Source: Achatina immaculata
Taxonomy: Eukaryota; Mollusca; Gastropoda; Stylommatophora; Achatinidae
Direction: 5' to 3'
DNA length: 64,000 nt
NCBI GenBank assembly: GCA_009760885.1
Contig: CM019719.1
Location: 23,520,084 to 23,584,083 of the forward strand
The position numbers and the translations under genes are program-made. Under the pieces are notes generated by a model. It ran no database searches, was not told the origin of the DNA, and worked only from the letters and a program-made list of their open reading frames with translations. Below are positions 46,300-57,000 of the stretch, in pieces (within the stretch, counting starts at the first letter, position 1; each line of letters opens with the position of its first letter).

Positions 46300-46909
46300 C
46301 TTATCTTATATCCTTCCCGTGCCGTTAAACGTCACATAGGGCTCGCAAAGTAGTGCGCCAATTTATCCTGTCTTCGGCGAGTCTTTCAACCTCATCAAGG
46401 GATTTTATGCCTGTTAATTTGGCCTCTCTTAACAATGTCCTCTTCAGAGTATCACGCGGTCTGCTTCATTTTCTTTGGCCTGTTGTGTTCCACTTGATAG
46501 CTTGTTTTGGGATTCTCTGATCGTTTCTTCTCATCAAGTGACCAACATATGTCCATCTCCTTTTCCTGATCACACATAAGACTGGTTGTTGTTCAGTCAT
46601 CTGTCTTATCTCTGCATTAGTCTTAAATTCGTTAAACTTGATGCCGAGTATTTTCCTTAGGCATTTGTTTTCACAAGAGTCTAATTTCTTGTCTATTTCT
46701 TTAGCTGTTTTCCAGCTTTCGCGTGCATAAACGAGTGTGGATATTACATTTGAATTGAATAGTCTTAACTTGGTTTTTGTGCTTATAACTTTTGAATTCC
46801 ATATGTTCTCAAGATTCTTGAAGATCGATGCTGCTTTTGCAATTCTGATTCTAACTTCCTTTCTCGTGTCACCATCTGTAACATGACTGCAGGAATGTAT
46901 ATACCACAC
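46300..46909 (-). mobile_element. RTE-like family 3, 3' end
   Basis: The minus strand is open for 147 codons (DGDTRKEVRIRIAKAASIF, IRKRRWTYVGHLMRRN) and then continues in broken form to a GGCACGGGAAGGATATAAGA end. It matches the 3' part of the element at 55925-58985. Both copies share the ATATAAG-type tail. Confidence 0.83.
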
Positions 46910-47019
46910 CCAGTTACTTTGGGCATCACCAAGAAGCCTGGATGACCCTCAGGCTCATCTCAAACCATCCTATTCCAGATTTTTTTTTAAATCAAACTCA
47001 TCAGGTCATAATCAGGTCA

Positions 47020-47255
47020 CATGTAATATGACACCTTTACTGAAAAACAACAACAAATGTATCACAACTGAAGCAAAACGAGTACTGTGCAGCTCGAAAT
47101 TGCTCCAAACTCTGTGCTATTATTGTCAAACGCGGATTCTAACAGCTAAAAATATAATTAAAATCATCTTGGTAGAACAAGATAGTTAAGAAGAGTGTTA
47201 AAAGTACCACGGCTGAAATGACACCGTCAGGACAAATGTTGGAGCAACAACATTC
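47020..47255 (+). repeat. ~200-bp dispersed repeat, copy B
   Basis: Related to 44650-44880. Instead of (TA)n it has an AACAACAACAAATGTATCAC stretch. Confidence 0.75.
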
Positions 47256-48099
47256 TGTTTTGTTGAAACGGAACGATGAAATGAATAGAAAAATGACAAA
47301 TACACGAGTCAGACCGCTAGAACATAACATTACAGAAGTTACAAAATTTTTATTGTGCAAGTAAAAATGATCGCACACATGCATCTTACGAGTTCCAGCG
47401 TGCTCTCCAAAAAGTTTAAAATCGATTTAAGATTTTTTCGACTTCTGCAGTACCACCCGATGAAATTGGAAAATTCTTAAGTTGATGTGGAGTGTTATCC
47501 ACTTTCAAGCGGATTTTATTTTTTCATGTTATGTTTTAAAAGAAAATAAACACACATCTCCACATTCTTGTCTTCCACAAAATAAAATTAGCTTTACTCA
47601 GATGGTTTGCCAATAGTCATTGTTATCACAGATTTATTATCATCTATTTCCCTACTGTAAACAGTCTATATTATGCTGGATGACGTATATAAGGTGTCTT
47701 AGTTCGCAGGTTGTAGCAATAGCAAAATTAACAAGTACAGACGAATCCCGACTTACATATCACCGATGTACGCAAAACCAGACTTACGTAAAAAAAAACC
47801 TACAGAACTTTACGGAACAAGTTTGGTAACATAAAATACCACCAACTGGTGTACAACTAAAATATGTCTCTGTTATGTATAAATCGATTTACGCAAACGT
47901 TTGCGTTAAAAGTCACTTATGTAAATGGGTGACTTGATTGTCAAAAATAACGCAACTGCTATTTTATTTCTTAAACATTACGTCGTGAGATGTTCTCAAT
48001 TATCCCTCACACAATCTTCAATCTGTCTTGAAGATTTCTCTTTACATCTGAGATCGTAGGTACTGCGATTGTTCAGGTTCATAATTATAGATATAGTAC
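47256..48099. other. Unassigned; weak pogo-MITE-like motif
   Basis: 47735-47840 (ACAGACGAATCCCGACTTAC and CAGACTTACGTAAA) has the style of pogo-type MITE ends. Nothing else was seen. 48365-48919 is unassigned. Confidence 0.3.
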
Positions 48100-48360
48100 A
48101 AGATGGTGTTGAGAGAGAGAAAGAGACAGACAGCGTAAGACAGGGAGAGAGAGAGAGAGGGAGAGAGAGACAAAGAGAGACAAACAGCGAGAGAGACAGA
48201 CAGACAGCGAGAGAGAGGGGGGGAGAGAGACACAAAGAGGGAGGGACTGATTGATCTTTATTTCAAAAGGGTTAATAGAGAGGTTAAGGGAGAGAGAGAC
48301 CGACAACGAGAGAGAGAGACAGAGAGAGGCAAAGAGAGAGGGAAAGAAGGACATACAGAG
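48100..48360 (+). repeat. GA-rich simple repeat
   Basis: Interrupted (AG)n and GACA motifs in two blocks, around an antisense AATAAAGATCAATCAGTC-like end at 48244-48272. Frames across it are artefacts. Confidence 0.9.
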
Positions 48361-48919
48361 AGAAGGGAAACGACAAACCACCTAAAAAATCGGAAGTTTA
48401 GATTTGTGCTTATTTTCTAAATCAAATCTGAACAGTTTAATTTCTTTTTTGTTTATTTACTTTCACTCATTTGTTTAGCTGACTATCATTTGTCATGGAT
48501 CTATGTTGTCCTTCTTGGTACATATATTATTATCATCTATTTGACAATATATAATTGGATGAACAAGGAAATAAGTAAAGAGGAAATATAATGGAAAAGA
48601 AATGCTTGCTATCTGACCAGGTATCTCGCAAATAAAAGACCAATTGCTATTGCTGTCTTCCAAAAAGAAAACTAACAGTTCACGAGCTTAAGCCAGCCTG
48701 TGTGTTCTGAAGCAAATGCTATGCTTAAAAGAATGGTAGACAAAGAACATAAAACGATGTCCGCGCTATCCAATAGATAACTCTCAGTTCCGTGGCCAAT
48801 GCGGAAGACACTGAAATACAACACGAACCAAATTTAACGCCTCGCGTACCTCTGTACTATTATCTACGTAGGATCGTGCGTTTGTAAGTTTGGTCGTTAA
48901 TTTAAGTTTGTGAATTGTA

Positions 48920-49798
48920 ATGCTTACTTACTTTACCTTACTTTATCCTTCCTCTTGTGCCGTAAAGTGTCGAGAGGAGATGGAATTGGCGTTTTTGGGC
49001 CAAATACTTTACCTTAGTGACGGTCATGCCATAATTAGCGAGTGTCTGTCTGATACCATTTATCCATCTCTTTCTCTGATACCATCTATCCATCTCTTTC
49101 TCTGATACCATCTATCCATCTCTTTCTCTGATACCATCTATCCATCTCTTTCTCTGATACCATCTATCCATCTCTTTCTCTGATACAATCTATCCATCTC
49201 TTTCTCTGATACCATCTATCCATCTCTTTCTCTGATACCATCTATCCATCTATTTCTCTGATACCATCTATCCATCTCTTTCTCTGATACCATCTATCCA
49301 TCTATTTCTCTGATACCATCTATCCATCTCTTTCTCTGATACCATCTATCCATCTATTTCTCTGATACCATCTATCCATCTCTTTCTGGCTCTTCCTCTT
49401 GACCTGTGTCCTGTAGTTCTTTGGTTGAAGGCTCTTGCGGCTGGCTGTAAGTGTGTCACTCATTAAGTGGCCAAACCACTTGACTCTTTGCTTCTCTTTG
49501 TGACGTAGGCATAGTATAGTTCCTACTTGTGGTGACATTTCTTAACTTGTCAAACCTGGTGAGGTTTTCTGCTTTCTTAAGACATCTCATTTCACGTGTG
49601 GTTATTTTATTCTTTTATTTCTTAGTCAGTGCCCATGTCTGGCTCTGGTAGCACAGCGTTGGTATGAATATGCTATTTAATTAGTTTTCTCTTAGTTTCA
49701 AGTGAAATGTTGGAGTGTATAAGCAGAGGAGACAGCACTGACTCTTTGTGTTCTAACATCAATTTCTTTATCAAGCTTCTCATCTTCTGTGAACATAT
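48920..49798 (-). mobile_element. RTE-like copy with internal 26-bp expansion
   Basis: On the minus strand the C-terminal RTE region can be followed: EKLDKEIDVRTQRV-type, VKWFGHLM, then GHRSRGRARKRWIDGIRE. At that point a 26-bp array (49050-49386) interrupts, after which coding-like sequence continues (TLANYGMTVTKVKYLA). The copy ends in GGCAC-AGAGGAAGGATAAAG with AAGT-type tail units. It is broken by stops before the array. Confidence 0.78.
49050..49386 (+). repeat. 26-bp minisatellite inside an RTE C-terminus
   Basis: About thirteen copies of accatctatccatctctttc plus tctgat. On the minus strand one frame reads the RTE motif KRWIDGIRE, showing the unit came from that coding segment. Confidence 0.95.
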
Positions 49799-50097
49799 GT
49801 AATATATAAATTATATTTTAGGCTTCTTGTACAGATGTTCAACAGAAATTTTAAAAAAAAACGCGTATGCCCGTGAAAATACAATGTCAGAAGCTACACG
49901 TGTGATAAAAGGGATGCTGTGTAAGAAACTGTCTTTAGAATGAGCTACAAGAGTTTGTTCGATATGTTGAAGGCTGATCTGAGCACCCACGGACTTGTCC
50001 GCAGTGCAGCGATGATGACCCAGATCATAAACCATACACGTGCTCGATCATTCACATTCGTTGCTCATGAACAATACATTATTATTAGTAGTAGTAT

Positions 50098-50166
<69 letters not shown>
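50098..50166 (+). repeat. (TAC)n microsatellite, RTE tail
   Basis: A pure run. On the minus strand it is (GTA)n directly after the last coding-like residues of the RTE copy at 50167-51272. Confidence 0.95.
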
Positions 50167-51272
50167 GTGCCGTGCGGACAGCGTTGGACATCATGCTTCT
50201 CCATCTTGGACGGTACTTGGTCTTTCCGATTAGTTCAGATGCTTTTATTTTTCCTTGCCACTTGGTCAGTCCACTGAGATATCTTGGCCTTCCTCTCTTT
50301 CTTTTTCCTTGCCACTTGGTCAGTCCACTGAGATATCTTGGCCTTCCTCTCTTTCTTTTTCCTTGCCACTTGGTCAGTCCACTGAGATATCTTGGCCTTC
50401 CTCTCTTTCTTTTTCCTTGCCACTTGGTCAGTCCACTGAGATATCTTGGCCTTCCTCTCTTTCTTTTTCCTTGCCACTTGGTCAGTCCACTGAGATATCT
50501 TGGCCTTCCTCTCTTTCTTTTCCCTTGCCACTTGGTCAGTCCACTGAGATATCTTGGCCTTCCTCTCTTTCTTTTCCCTTGCCACTTGGTCAGTCCACTG
50601 AGATATCTTGGCCTTCCTCTCTTTCTTTTCCCTTGCCACTTGGTCAGTCCACTGAGATATCTTGGCCTTCCTCTCTTTCTTTTTCCTTGCCACTTGGTCA
50701 GTCCACTGAGATATCTTGGCCTTCCTCTCTTTCTTTCTCCTTGCCACTTGGTCAGTCCACTGAGATATCTTGGCCTTCCTCTCTTTCTTTTCCCTTGCCA
50801 CTTGGTCAGTCCACTGAGATATCTTGGCCTTCCTCTTTTTCTTTTTCCTTGCCACTTGGTCAGTCCACTGAGATATCTTGGCCTTCCTCTCTTTCTTTTC
50901 CCTTGCCACTTGGTCAGTCCACTGAGATATCTTGGCCTTCCTCTCTTTCTTTTTCCTTACCACTTGGTCAGTCCACTGAGATATCTTGGCCTTCCTCTCT
51001 TTCTTTTTCCCTTGATCGTTCCAGCCATTACTACGTTCTTCAGCTTCTGTCTTCTCCTGACATGTCCAAGAAATTTTGCCTGTCGTTTCCTTATCATTTT
51101 CACTAGTTTTCATTGTTCTGAAACTTCTTTGAGGACCTCTTCGTTTGTTTTTCTCTGTGTCCAGGGAATTTGTTGTATATTTCTCCAAAAGCACACCTCT
51201 GTTGCTACCGGTTTCTTCGTTATCTTTCTGTTGACTGTCCAAGTTTCGCAGCCATATAGCAATACAAAGGTT
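50167..51272 (-). mobile_element. RTE-like copy with internal 54-bp expansion
   Basis: On the minus strand, from a truncation at YGCETW, the frame reads TVNRKITKKP, then a NIQQIPWTQRKTNEEVLKE block, a KFLGHVRR-type block and KGKRKRGRPRYLSGLTKW. The last 18-codon stretch is tandemly repeated ~14 times (50250-51012). A short unrepeated end (RPRWRSMM) and a (GTA)n tail follow. Confidence 0.82.
50250..51012 (+). repeat. 54-bp minisatellite derived from an RTE coding segment
   Basis: About fourteen copies of cttgccacttggtcagtcca, ctgagatatcttggccttcc and tctctttctttttc, differing mainly by tttttc/ttttcc/tttctc. The 54-bp unit keeps frames open on both strands for 283-465 codons. The biologically meaningful one is the minus frame GKRKRGRPRYLSGLTKWQ. 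Confidence 0.96.
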
Positions 51273-51279
51273 CAAAATT

Positions 51280-51690
51280 CAGACCCCAGCGTCACTGCAT
51301 TCAGGACAATCCCCTATATGCTCCGCTGTATGGGGCACCATTCACCCAAGAGTGTGCTAGCTAATAATTCCAGTCAAATGTTGGTTGTTTACAGAGCAAA
51401 TTCTGCATCTCTTCGGATGTCCTACCAGCAGCCATAATTTGCCCCAGCTCCAGATGTTTCTTCACAGCTACGTTATTCTTCCAAACCCGCTCCTCATTTT
51501 TCCCATAGTCTTTCAAAGACGTCTTTAGCAATGTCACCGCTGTTCATTCTCAGCTTGCCATTTATTTCAGCCTGTCCAGCCAGTCTGTCTGCCACATCAC
51601 TGCCATGTACTCCCGCATGCCCTGGACAGTAAAGCCACATTAGCCTGATCACAGTTGACTGGCTGAACAGATGAACCCTTTCTTAGCAAA
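51280..51690 (-). mobile_element. RNase H-type LINE fragment
   Basis: The minus strand encodes MWLYCPGHAGVHGSDVADRL, which is the final His/Asp region of a LINE RNase H (GHxGVxGNExAD form), then AGQAEINGKLRMNS and about 80 more residues in broken frames. It is a second I-clade-type element, distinct from 4687-8967, lacking everything upstream. It abuts the RTE copy at 50167-51272. Confidence 0.7.
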
Positions 51691-52064
51691 GCAAATTTCT
51701 CTCTCTCTCTTTCTCTCTCTCTCTCTGCTGATCCGTCTCAAGGACACAATTAACCACATTTAGTTCCCTTCCTGTAGTGCAACATAACAATATTGACTCT
51801 ATATAGCATTTTAATATTATTTTACTCATCTATAGGGCATGACATAGTATCTTTTTCATGTCATAAAAAGCTGCCTTTGTCTTTGTTATTTCATTTCACT
51901 TGTGGACTTGCCATGAGCTGCTAATGTTGTTCCAAGGTAATTGAATTCCTTTACTTACGTCAGTGTCTTCCGGACTGAAATGACGATGCTCTTTGGTTAC
52001 GATATCTCGGGAAGTGGAGGAGTTTTATTATCAGTGGAATAAAAGAATGAAAAACACTCTGAAT

Positions 52065-52300
52065 TAATGTTGCTAATGTGGGATTTCAGTGCCAAAGTAG
52101 GAAACCACCCAGAAGATCAGGTAGAAGGTGGTTATGGTCTTGGAAGGGGGAGACAAACTGGTCGGATGAGCAAACGGCCACAATACAATCATTGGCAATA
52201 CCTGAACGACATACAAATTTAAGGAACTGGCAGAATGTGTTTCCTTATAAGAATGATCAAGAACGCCATGTGAGACAAGTAATACTTTATGGACAAGTAA
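52065..52300 (+). mobile_element. RTE endonuclease fragment
   Basis: The plus strand reads DFSAKVGNHPEDQVEGGYGL in one frame and RNWQNVFPYKND in another. These are the DFNAKVG strand and the following loop of RTE AP-endonucleases. Everything else of the element is missing. It lies in the opposite orientation to the flanking RTE copies. Confidence 0.65.
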
Positions 52301-52512
52301 TCACTTTACAAAAAAGTAATCATTTTACGGACACACTAAAACACGATGATACATTTATTTAACACAGTAATTAAGAATTGAATCTATTTATTTAATTTTT
52401 TAAAAATCAAATCAGTTTGAACTCCTAGAAGGAACAACAATAAAACACATAGCAAAAGAATCTACGGTGGACAAAGAATATATAATAAAAAAAACCATAC
52501 ACATATACACAT

Positions 52513-52649
52513 CAATCAATCAATCAAGTGCTGTTCCGCGTGACGTAGGCGATCATTTCTCTCAACAATTCCCTGTCTTTAGACTTGATTATAAGATCCG
52601 CCGGTGACTTTCTTCCTAGCCACACTGACAGCCCATCCAGTAACTTCTC

Positions 52650-52690
<41 letters not shown>

Positions 52691-53125
52691 ATCTCTCTCT
52701 CTGTCTTCCTCTGTCTCTTCTTCCCTCAATTTTTTCCAGTTGCCACAATGTGTTCCAGTTTTCCTATTCTCAGAAAATGTCCTACAAATTTCGCTTATCT
52801 GCCTCTGATCTTTGCTGTAATTTGCCTTTTAACTCCAGCCTCTCTTAAGACTTCTTCGTTGGTTTTCTAGCTGTTCAAGGTACCTTCAATATCCTTCTCA
52901 TGAACCACATTTCCATGGCCTCCATTTCTCGCTGTACTCTCTTATTCATGGACCATGCTTCACATCCATAAAATAAAATTGGCTCGATGAAACATTTAAG
53001 TACTCGGAATCTTGTTTCCATTGATATGAATATGTTGCACAAGATGTTTCTCATTGTCTGGAATGCTGATTTGGCCTGAGCACGTCTGCTTTTTATTTCT
53101 TGTGATATGTCACAATGAAATATAC
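52513..53125 (-). mobile_element. RTE-like copy with (AG)n expansion and (TTGA)n tail
   Basis: The minus strand encodes ISQEIKSRRAQAKSAFQTM, FYGCEAWSMNK and MEMWFMRRILKVP, then IEGRRDRGRQRER running into (AG)n at 52645-52700, and a degraded LDGLSVWLGRKS-type stretch. The last coding-like residues are followed by four TTGA units. It is related to family 2 (IEGRRSRGRPRE at the same place). Confidence 0.8.
52645..52700 (+). repeat. (TC)n microsatellite inside an RTE C-terminus
   Basis: On the element strand this is (AG)n, directly after codons for RGRQRER, in which AGA and GAG codons already alternate. Confidence 0.95.
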
Positions 53126-54171
53126 ATATCACATGTATGAATTTTTTTTTAAAAATTAATAAAAGCTGTTGTTAATTTTTTTCAGGCATCTTAGAAATAG
53201 CTTTATCCAAGGAGAGGCCAAGCATAAAGTGAAAACAGTGCGCGCACTTAATGGAAGCAACCACAAATAAGATACACAAACAGACCACACAGCGATTCCA
53301 ACATTCGGGTTCGTACATTAACCCAAAGATTGGCTTTTTTCCAGATTACTTGGGAAAATGATTAATATCGATATCACGACCGCTCATTTTAATCGATAAT
53401 TACTTCAAATATTATTTCCGTGTTGGATTAAGATTAGATTTCTTCCTAATCAGATCTGGTAAACGGGACATCTCGTTTGGGGTCGCTTCGTTCATTTCCG
53501 ATACTGTGTTTACTCGTCGACAAACAGGAAGGGGAGGAGTCATGAGTACATGATTGACGTGCAGAGATTGTGCGCCAAAATACGTTTTTGTTCAATATCG
53601 GTATAATTATTATTGTTATTATCATTCCAATGTTAACCTGGTGACCGGTTTGATTAAAAAAAACTACGCTGATAAATAATGGAAGGTAAGGGATAAAGAA
53701 AAATCAAATGAAAAAGATATAGATGAAGCAAAACACGGTACACTTAATATAGAATGAAAGTAATGAAAGAAGATATACTTTTTTTAAAAAAACAGCAAAT
53801 TTTTCTTCTATTTCTCGAACAAAAAGCTATCAATGATTTCGAAAATGTAATATATAACTGTAAACAATATGCAATAAAAGATGTTTACGTTTTTATATCA
53901 TAATATGGATATGCATAATGTCATTTACACCAAATAGGGCTTCTTCAGAATCTTGATATGAACAACGTACAAATGCCAAATAAAATTAAAATGAACATAT
54001 CCTGTGACAAAGATGCCATGATTCGAAAACTTGACAATGTAGGGTGTAAGAAAAAAAAGCCCATTCAAATACGGTGTAATTAAAAATGATCCGTCAGACT
54101 ATACAGGACTGAAAGCAACATCAGAGAAAGCGATTTGTGCTTGATAGAAAGATTCCATTTATTAAACCAAT
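53126..54171. other. Unassigned, AT-rich
   Basis: No gene or element recognised. The same holds for 54840-55696. Confidence 0.45.
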
Positions 54172-54190
54172 AATAATAATAATAATATAA
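54172..54190 (+). repeat. (AAT)n microsatellite at an RTE tail
   Basis: ATAATAATAATAAT-type run next to the 3' tail of the family 4 copy at 54186-54838. Confidence 0.85.
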
Positions 54191-54838
54191 CTATTATCTC
54201 TCTTTCTCTGAACCTTACGTGCCCTGGGCACATGGGGCTTCCGCAAGGGTTCTCCACAAATGCCTGTCCTTCACCTTTTTTTCTGCTCTTGCCCAGGTTC
54301 TTGCTCTATTGCTCAACATCCTTTCTGTTGTTCTTCTCCATGTCTCTTTTGGTCTACCCTTACTTCTGTTCCCCTGTGGTGTCCATCTTAGTGCTATTTT
54401 TGGTAGTGAGTTGTCAGTCATTCGGAGCACATGTCCCAACCATCGCCAGCGTCTTTCCTCAATAAATGTTATCAGTGGTTTCATCTGCATTTCTGCTAAT
54501 AAGATGTTATTTCTTATGGTGTTTGGCCAAAATATTTTTCTAATTCTTCGTAAACATTTAGTCTGGAAAGAATTCAACTTGTTTTCTATGGTTTTGGTGA
54601 TTTTCCAGCATTCACTTCCATAGAGTAGTACACTTAGAACATTACTCTTAAATATCCTGATTTTCATATTTATGCTTAGTTTTTTTTTATATTTCCATAT
54701 AGTCTGCAGCATTGCAAAAGCCTGGTTTGCTCTAGTAAGTCTGCTGTTGATGTCCTCTGTGCTGTCTCCATTTTCTACTACTCTGCTGCCAATGTATACA
54801 AATTCGTTGACCTCCTCCACTAACTTGTTATCTACTCT
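54186..54838 (-). mobile_element. RTE-like family 4, 3' end, open C-terminal frame
   Basis: 201 codons are open on the minus strand (54820-54215): EEVNEFVYIGSRV, RLTRANQAFAML, VLLYGSECWKITK, ERRWRWLGHVLRM and RSKGRPKETWRRTTER, ending LAEAPCAQGT. This is the post-RT region of an RTE-type ORF2. The tail is GGTTCAGAGAAAGAGAGAT followed by (AAT)n-type sequence at 54172-54190. This is the best preserved of three copies (23455, 42227), all in the same orientation. The RT itself is absent. Confidence 0.85.
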
Positions 54839-55696
54839 GAGTAATAACTATTATAACTACTACATAATTCTTCAGAGATGAGTGTTTGGAACAGACGACT
54901 GATAATTGTTTATAGAAGTTCCCGAACATCATGTCTTCCTCTGTCTCTCATGAACTTATTCTATCAACATCTTCCTACGAAAAGGGGTCGCAATAACTAA
55001 ATAAAAAACCAAAATTTCTGGTTCCAAGGTCCAGTGTTCTTGTTTTTGTATCTTGTCTTCAATTTTAACCCTCGTTTCCTGTTCAGATAACGCCGTACTC
55101 ATCCGCACACGTTTAACGAGCGTTTCACCGAGTCTTCATAAACCGTTTTGATTCGTATTCAAGTAGAAATTTACATAATGTGAAGTAATTTGTTAACAGC
55201 GTTTACAGCTGCGTTTTGATCTTGCAGGAAATCATTTATAGTCCAGACCCAAAGCAGGAGTTCTTAAAAGACGATATTCTCGAGCAGTAATTGGATTCCA
55301 AGCGCCAGGGGCAGTCTTCGCGAGGAGGTCGAAGTAAACAACTGTTTAATTCAGTTGTTATGCATCCCCTGAGCATATAGTTTCTCATATCCACTTCCTC
55401 TTCGGAGAAAAATAAACTTTTTGTACGAGTTTACAAGTCTACTTTTGATCATACAGTCTTCCAAATGATCAAGGACGATAGCACATAATACTAATGAAAA
55501 TAAATCGCAATATAAACTTTCTAGACTAATACCTATCCACAACATTGCACACAAAGTATACACAATCATTGCTCTTCTGCGTGGAAAGTAACTCAAATAT
55601 AAAAAAGTTATAGGAAGAAGAGCAACTATCAGTAAGAAACTCAGTGATTATTTTCTTATATTTATCCTATAACTTGAAAAGAACTGTATTCATACC

Positions 55697-55895
55697 ACTG
55701 CCACCTGAAATTATGCACGAACTACAGAACTGTTGCCCTGATTAGTCATGCCAGTAAAATTCTGTTAAAAATCATAATGGGTAGACTTCGAAAGAAAATA
55801 GAAGACGTCAATATGGTCCAAGCTGGTTTCAGGCAATGAAGAGGATCAAGAGATCATATATTCAATCTAAGATTAATAACAGAGTTTAATGTGAA
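55697..55895 (+). mobile_element. RTE reverse transcriptase fragment
   Basis: The plus strand reads YRTVALISHASKILLKIIMG, then RLRKKIEDVNMVQAGFR with a stop after it, followed by RDHIFNLRLI. This is the RT segment before the first catalytic Asp. It is truncated at both ends and ends where the next element begins. Confidence 0.75.
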
Positions 55896-55927
55896 TCTAT
55901 ATTTATGACAATAAATTCCGAGACGGA

Positions 55928-56710
55928 GTGGGCATTATTATGTCAAATGTAGCTGCAAAGAGCCTTGTAGAATGGGAACCAGTGAACAGTCGTATAATAA
56001 GAGCACGATACAACCTACGACACGGAAGAATGACAATAATACAGTGTTATGCACCCACGAATGATGCAGATGATGATGTGAAAGACGACTTCTATCACCA
56101 ACTACAACAAATCATCAATAAAGTCCCTAAACACGACATCCTAATTGCTATGGGGAACTTCAATGCTAAGGTAGGGAAGGATAATACCGACGTTGAAAAA
56201 GTGATGGGGAAAGAAGGAATTGACATGGTTAATCAGAATGGAGAAAGATTAATTGAAATATGTCTAACAGAGTGCATGGTCATTGGAGGCACAATATTCC
56301 CACACAAAGAGATACATAAAACAACGTGGATATCTCCAGATGATAGAACTAGAAACCAGATAGACCATTTTTGTATTAGAAAGCAATACAGAACATCTCT
56401 CATGGATGTAAGGGCTTATAGGGGTGCAGATGTCAACAGTGATCACAACCTGTGCATAGGGAAAATAAAACTAAAATTGAAAAGTCAACACAAGAAATCA
56501 GTACACAGAAAGATAAACATCCACAGCCTACAAGAAGAAAATACTAACATTAATTTCAATCAGGAACTTGCCAATCATTCCAAAACACACAGTGAAGTTG
56601 AGGAGATAGGTATAGATGAGTTATGGAATTCTTACAGCACAGCCATAATCACAGCAGCAAAAGTAAGCGCTGGATTGGAAAAACCAAGAGAACAAATTTG
56701 GTATGATTAG
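55928..56710 (+). pseudogene. RTE endonuclease domain, 5'-truncated
   Basis: The frame starts inside the domain (DGVGIIM just upstream). Motifs: TIIQCYAPTND; MGNFNAKVG near 56152 (Asn in place of the usual Asp of GDFNAK, which would weaken metal binding); the loop ending NQNGERLIE; TWISPDDRTRNQIDHF near 56325-56370; and NSDHNL near 56435, with the final Asp-His pair. The N-terminal strands with the catalytic Asn and Glu are missing. The last few residues and stop come from the inserted foldback element; the true continuation is at 57001. Confidence 0.87.
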
Positions 56711-57000
56711 ACCTCGAAAAAATCATAGACAAAGCACTTTAGTGAGACGTGAGAGAGAAAAATCACAAGAGAATTACCTGGGATTCGAACACGGACTCCG
56801 GTAGGACGAGCAGCCGTCTAGCCACGAGAGAACAGCTTACTATCGACTTAGCCAACTAATTCTCTTGTGATTTTTCTTTCTCTCACGTCTCACTAAAGTG
56901 CTTTGTCTATGATTTTTTCGAGGTCTAATCATACCAAATTTGTTCTCTTACTTTACTATACCAAAGCCTCGTAGTTTCCTATTTATAAAAAATTATAAAA
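56688..57000 (+). mobile_element. tRNA-like foldback retroposon, copy 1
   Basis: A 313-bp insertion is flanked by perfect 15-bp direct repeats gattggaaaaaccaa (56673-56687 and 57001-57015). Arms 56688-56776 and 56857-56947 form an ~89-bp near-perfect inverted repeat with one 2-nt indel. The 80-bp loop carries, on the minus strand, TGGCTAGACGG (A-box-like) and GTTCGAATCCC (B-box). A 3' flank ends A-rich (attataaaa). The long target duplication and A-rich end point to LINE-assisted retroposition rather than cut-and-paste. Confidence 0.82.

Noticed and set aside
50040..51437. 465-codon plus-strand frame and 346-codon minus-strand frame
   Set aside because: Both run over a 54-bp array derived from an RTE C-terminus plus a (TAC)n tract. 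The repeat peptides have no domain, and the native coding frame is a different one.
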